Shown in pieces: positions 6,183 through 9,153 of a DNA stretch of 9,153 nucleotides; position 1 is the stretch's first letter, and each line of letters begins with the position of its first letter. The stretch is from Pseudomonadota bacterium. Its GTDB lineage: Bacteria > Pseudomonadota > Alphaproteobacteria > Rhizobiales > Beijerinckiaceae. The position numbers and the translations under genes are program-made. Location of the stretch: NCBI GenBank assembly GCA_021812505.1, contig JAKANG010000020.1:1-9153 (forward strand). The letters run 5' to 3'. Under the pieces are notes generated by a model that saw only the letters and a list, made by a program, of their open reading frames with translations, made no database searches and had not been told where the DNA came from.

Positions 6183-9153
6183 ACATCTCCTCGCCCTTCA
6201 TCCGCCGGCCGGTCGCGACGATCCTGCTCACGCTCGCGATCGCGCTGTCGGGCGCCTTGGCTTTTTTCCAGCTGCCGGTCGCGCCGCTGCCCGAAGTCCA
6301 GGTTCCCTTCGTCACCGTCACCGCCCAACTGCCCGGCGCCAGCCCCGAGACCGTGGCCAACAGCGTCGCCCAGCCGCTCGAACGCCATCTCGGCGAGATC
6401 GCCGACGTCACCGAAATGACCTCGACTTCGAGCCTGGGCCAGACCCAGATCGTGATGCAGTTCGGCCTCAGCCGCGACATCGACGGCGCCGCGCGCGACG
6501 TGCAGGCCGCGATCAACGCCGCCCGGGCCGACCTGCCGACGGCGCTGCGCCAGAACCCGACCTATCGCAAGGTCAACCCGTCGGACGCGCCGATCCTCAT
6601 CCTCAGCCTGACGTCGAAGACCCTGACGCGCGGACAGCTCTACGACGCCGCCAGCAATGTGCTGCAACAGCGCATTTCCCAGATTCCGGGCGTCGGGCAG
6701 GTCATCATCGGCGGCTCCGCTTTGCCCGCCGTTCGTGTCGAGCTGAACCCGCAGGCGCTGTTCAAATATGGCATCGGGCTCGAGGACGTGCGCGCGGCGC
6801 TGGCCTCGGCCAACGCCAATGCGCCCAAGGGGGCGATCGAACAGGACGAGCGCCATTACCAGATCTACACCAACGACCAGGCCTCGCACGCTGCGGATTA
6901 CAAGCCGCTGGTCATCGCCTATCGCAACGGCTCGCCGGTGCGCCTCTCGGACGTCGCCACGATCGAGGATTCGGTCGAGGATCTCCGCAACGCCGGCTTC
7001 GCCGACGGCATCCCGTCCGTTCTGGCCATCCTGTTTCCCGAGCCCGGCTCGAACATCATCCAGACAGTCGATGCGGTGAAGGCGGAACTGCCCTATCTGC
7101 AGGCGGCCCTTCAGGGCGACATCACGCTCAGGACGGTGATCGATCGATCGACCTCCATCCGCGCCTCGCTGCACGACACCGAAATCACCTTGCTGATCGC
7201 CGTCAGCCTCGTGATCCTGGTGGTCTTCCTGTTCCTCGGCAACGGCCGCGCCACCCTGGCGCCGAGCCTTGCGGTGGTCGTTTCGATCATCGGAACCTTC
7301 GGCGCGATGTATCTGCTCGGCTACAGCCTCAATCTCCTGTCGCTGATGGCGCTGACCATCTCGACCGGCTTCGTCGTGGACGACGCCATCGTCGTGACCG
7401 AGAATATCGAGCGCCATCTGGAAGCGGGGATGGACGCGCGGGAGGCCGCTCTGCGCGGCGCGAAGGAAGTCGGCTTCACCGTCCTCTCCATCACCATGTC
7501 GCTGATCGCGGTCTTCACGCCGATCCTGTTCATGGGCGGGCTGATCGGCCGCTTCTTCCGCGAATTCTCGGTGACCATGTCGGTCGCGATCCTGATCTCC
7601 ATGGCCATTTCGCTGACCACCACGCCCATGCTTTCCGCGCTGGTCATGCGCAAGAGCCACGGCGTGAAGCGCCAGCATTTTCTCGAAGAGGCTTTCAACC
7701 GGGTTCAGGCGGCCTATGGCCGCAGCCTGTCCTGGGCGCTGCGCCACTCGCTCATCGTCCTCATCGCGCTGTTCGCGACCATCGGCCTGAATTTCTACCT
7801 CTACGCCAATGTGCAAAAAGGCTTGTTCCCGCAGGAAGACACCGGCCGGATGATGGGCACGCTGGAGGGCGACCAGAGCATTTCCTTCCAGAGCATGAAG
7901 GAAAAGCTTTCGGAAATGCTCTCGATCGTCAAAGCCGATCCCGCGGTCGAAACGGTCGTCGGCTTCACGGGCGCGGGCGCGGGACCCGGCGGCGCCACCA
8001 ACAGCGCCCGCGTCTTCGCGGGCCTGAAGCCGCTTTCGCAACGCGACGTCAGCGTGGACCAGGTCATCGCCCGGCTCCGCGGCAAGCTCGCCCATGTGCC
8101 GGGCGGGCGCCTCTATTTCCAGGCCTTTTCCGACTACAAGTTTGGCGGCCGGCAGAGCTCCTCCCAATATCAATACACGCTCTACGCCGACAACACCGCC
8201 GAGCTCTACGAATGGGCGCAGAAACTGACCGACGCCTTGATCCAGCGCGGCCGCCTGAAAGACGTCGTCTCGGATCAGAAGATCAAGGCGCTCGAAACCG
8301 ACCTCGTCGTCGATCGCGACGCCGCCGCGCGGTTCGGGCTCAACGCCGCGATGATCGACAACACGATCTACGACGCTTTCGGCCAGCGCCAGGTTTCGGT
8401 CATTTTCGCGGCCATCAACCAATATCACGTGATCATGGAGGTCGACCCACGCTACACGCAGAGTCCGTCCATGCTCGACCAGATCTATGTCTCCACGGCG
8501 GGCGGCGCGCCCAACGCCGTCGCCTTGTCCAATCTTCCGGGCGGCGCCGTCACCAGCAAGGCGGCCGGCGAGAGCGCGGCGGCGGCCGGCTCGGCGAGCC
8601 TCGATTCCGCCCGCAACTCCACGATCAACGCCCTGGCGGCGTCAGGAAAAAGCTCGGCTTCCGCCGGCGCGGCGGTCAGCACCATCAAGGAGACCATGAT
8701 CCCGCTTTCGGCGGTGAGCAATTACGAGCGCGGCAATGCGCCGCTGGCGATCAACCACGAGGGCCCCTTCATCACGACAACGATCTCGTTCAATCTCGAC
8801 CCGAAGGATTCGCTCAGCGACGCGCTCGCCGAAATTCACGCCACCGAAGCGGAAATCCGCATGCCGATCAGCGTGCATGGCGCAGCTTCAGGCGCGGCGC
8901 TGATCTTCGTCGGCTCGTCCTCGGCCATGCCGCTGCTTTTCCTTTCGGCCATCGTGGCGATCTATATCGTGCTGGGCATTCTCTACGAGAGCCTGATTCA
9001 TCCGATCACGATTCTTTCCACCTTGCCCTCGGCCGGCGTCGGCGCCCTGCTCAGCCTCTGGCTGTTCGGCATCGAATTCGACGTCATCTCGGCCATCGGC
9101 GTGATTCTGCTCATCGGCCTCGTCAAGAAAAACGCGATCATGATGGTCGACTT
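6179..9153 (+). CDS. mdtC: RND multidrug efflux pump, MdtC/MuxC type (3' end outside window)
   Basis: Second inner-membrane RND pump, open for 991 full codons to the window edge. It follows E. coli MdtC closely: [71 protein letters not shown], ELYDxAS-like QLYDAAS, and MEVDPRYTQ at about 753-761. Asp401 and Asp402 of membrane segment 4 are in [13 protein letters not shown], numbered exactly as in the first pump, and Lys984 is in [13 protein letters not shown]. The remaining relay residues and the last two or so membrane segments, perhaps 90-100 residues, lie beyond 9153. Two differences from the first pump are clear: a glycine-rich switch loop at 596-613, and about 59 extra residues between Tyr770 and Pro842 that are rich in Ala, Ser and Gly. 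The predicted full length near 1080 exceeds the usual MdtC length (about 1025). A consensus Shine-Dalgarno and ATGA overlap with the preceding gene support joint production, as expected for an MdtB/MdtC mixed trimer. Confidence 0.96.
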   Translation, partial: MNISSPFIRRPVATILLTLAIALSGALAFFQLPVAPLPEVQVPFVTVTAQLPGASPETVANSVAQPLERHLGEIADVTEMTSTSSLGQTQIVMQFGLSRDIDGAARDVQAAINAARADLPTALRQNPTYRKVNPSDAPILILSLTSKTLTRGQLYDAASNVLQQRISQIPGVGQVIIGGSALPAVRVELNPQALFKYGIGLEDVRAALASANANAPKGAIEQDERHYQIYTNDQASHAADYKPLVIAYRNGSPVRLSDVATIEDSVEDLRNAGFADGIPSVLAILFPEPGSNIIQTVDAVKAELPYLQAALQGDITLRTVIDRSTSIRASLHDTEITLLIAVSLVILVVFLFLGNGRATLAPSLAVVVSIIGTFGAMYLLGYSLNLLSLMALTISTGFVVDDAIVVTENIERHLEAGMDAREAALRGAKEVGFTVLSITMSLIAVFTPILFMGGLIGRFFREFSVTMSVAILISMAISLTTTPMLSALVMRKSHGVKRQHFLEEAFNRVQAAYGRSLSWALRHSLIVLIALFATIGLNFYLYANVQKGLFPQEDTGRMMGTLEGDQSISFQSMKEKLSEMLSIVKADPAVETVVGFTGAGAGPGGATNSARVFAGLKPLSQRDVSVDQVIARLRGKLAHVPGGRLYFQAFSDYKFGGRQSSSQYQYTLYADNTAELYEWAQKLTDALIQRGRLKDVVSDQKIKALETDLVVDRDAAARFGLNAAMIDNTIYDAFGQRQVSVIFAAINQYHVIMEVDPRYTQSPSMLDQIYVSTAGGAPNAVALSNLPGGAVTSKAAGESAAAAGSASLDSARNSTINALAASGKSSASAGAAVSTIKETMIPLSAVSNYERGNAPLAINHEGPFITTTISFNLDPKDSLSDALAEIHATEAEIRMPISVHGAASGAALIFVGSSSAMPLLFLSAIVAIYIVLGILYESLIHPITILSTLPSAGVGALLSLWLFGIEFDVISAIGVILLIGLVKKNAIMMVD
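7307..7392 (+). repeat. Copy 2 of a near-identical block shared by both pump genes (segment 4)
   Basis: Counterpart of 4185-4270. The 42-base identical run is 7336-7377 and is followed by a single change (GTG for GTC) and then 14 identical bases encoding Asp-Asp-Ala-Ile and the first two bases of the next codon. It encodes the functionally critical segment 4, so selection on the protein is strong, but that does not by itself explain the matching synonymous positions. Confidence 0.7.
8501..8692 (+). other. Sequence encoding an Ala/Ser/Gly-rich insertion in the MdtC-type pump
   Basis: Residues about 775-838 of the second pump. In the first pump, the conserved Ile-Tyr at 771-772 is 13 residues from the Pro-Leu-Ser motif at 785; in the second pump, Tyr770 is 72 residues from Pro842, so about 59 residues are extra. 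They include [14 protein letters not shown], a short stretch [10 protein letters not shown] and then [10 protein letters not shown]. There is no Cys, no aromatic residue and few charges. The reading frame stays open and the flanking family motifs (MEVDPRYTQ before, [16 protein letters not shown] after) are intact, so this is not a frameshift. By alignment to AcrB the site is a surface turn where the C-terminal docking domain returns to the porter domain. Confidence 0.8.

Noticed and set aside
6098..8428. Second long open frame on the minus strand (about 776 codons)
   Set aside because: Same cause and same biased composition; it lies opposite the MdtC-type pump, whose family motifs are intact throughout.
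8501..8692. The Ala/Ser-rich stretch considered as a frameshift or inserted mobile fragment
   Set aside because: The frame is continuous, conserved pump motifs flank it on both sides, no inverted ends or target duplication are visible, and base composition matches the surrounding gene.
1..9153. CRISPR arrays, tRNA or rRNA genes, insertion sequences, phage or toxin-antitoxin genes
   Set aside because: Nothing of these kinds is visible; the window is almost wholly filled by four efflux genes.
3041..9153. The two pump genes considered as a recent tandem duplication
   Set aside because: They are diverged along MdtB and MdtC lines that exist in distant bacteria, so the pair is ancient; only the short segment-4 block looks recently shared.

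Overview
The window is one co-directional, plus-strand gene cluster encoding a tripartite RND-type multidrug efflux system with two different inner-membrane pumps. The order is outer-membrane channel lipoprotein (NodT/OEP family), periplasmic adaptor (MdtA/MuxA type), first RND pump (MdtB type) and second RND pump (MdtC type, cut off by the right edge of the window). The DNA is strongly GC-rich, third codon positions are almost all G or C, and the gene sequences resemble those of Alphaproteobacteria. A Hyphomicrobiales-like host is my best guess, but it is inference from composition and protein style only.

Layout: bases 1-65 are a short leader with no recognisable gene. The channel gene occupies 66-1592. 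An 87-base gap follows, holding a small hairpin. The adaptor occupies 1680-3020 (or from 1689). After a 36-base gap with a strong Shine-Dalgarno, the MdtB-type pump runs 3057-6182 from a GTG start. The MdtC-type pump begins at 6179, overlapping the previous stop by ATGA, and is open to the end at 9153. All are on the plus strand, and the tight spacing points to one transcript.

How they work together: by analogy with MdtABC-TolC of E. coli and MuxABC-OpmB of Pseudomonas, the two pumps should form a mixed trimer in the inner membrane. The adaptor, anchored by one N-terminal membrane segment, should link it to the outer-membrane channel, with drugs or other small amphiphiles expelled by proton influx. 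The first pump keeps the complete proton-relay set expected from AcrB (Asp401, Asp402, Lys927, Arg958, Thr965). The second keeps Asp401, Asp402 and Lys984, and the rest lies outside the window. No substrate and no dedicated regulator can be read from this sequence.

The system is of a known kind; I found no evidence for an undescribed machine. The unusual points are an Ala/Ser/Gly-rich insertion of about 59 residues in the periplasmic part of the MdtC-type pump, a stretch of about 86 bases around membrane segment 4 that is almost identical at DNA level in the two otherwise diverged pump genes (possible local gene conversion), different switch loops in the two pumps, and extended termini on the adaptor.
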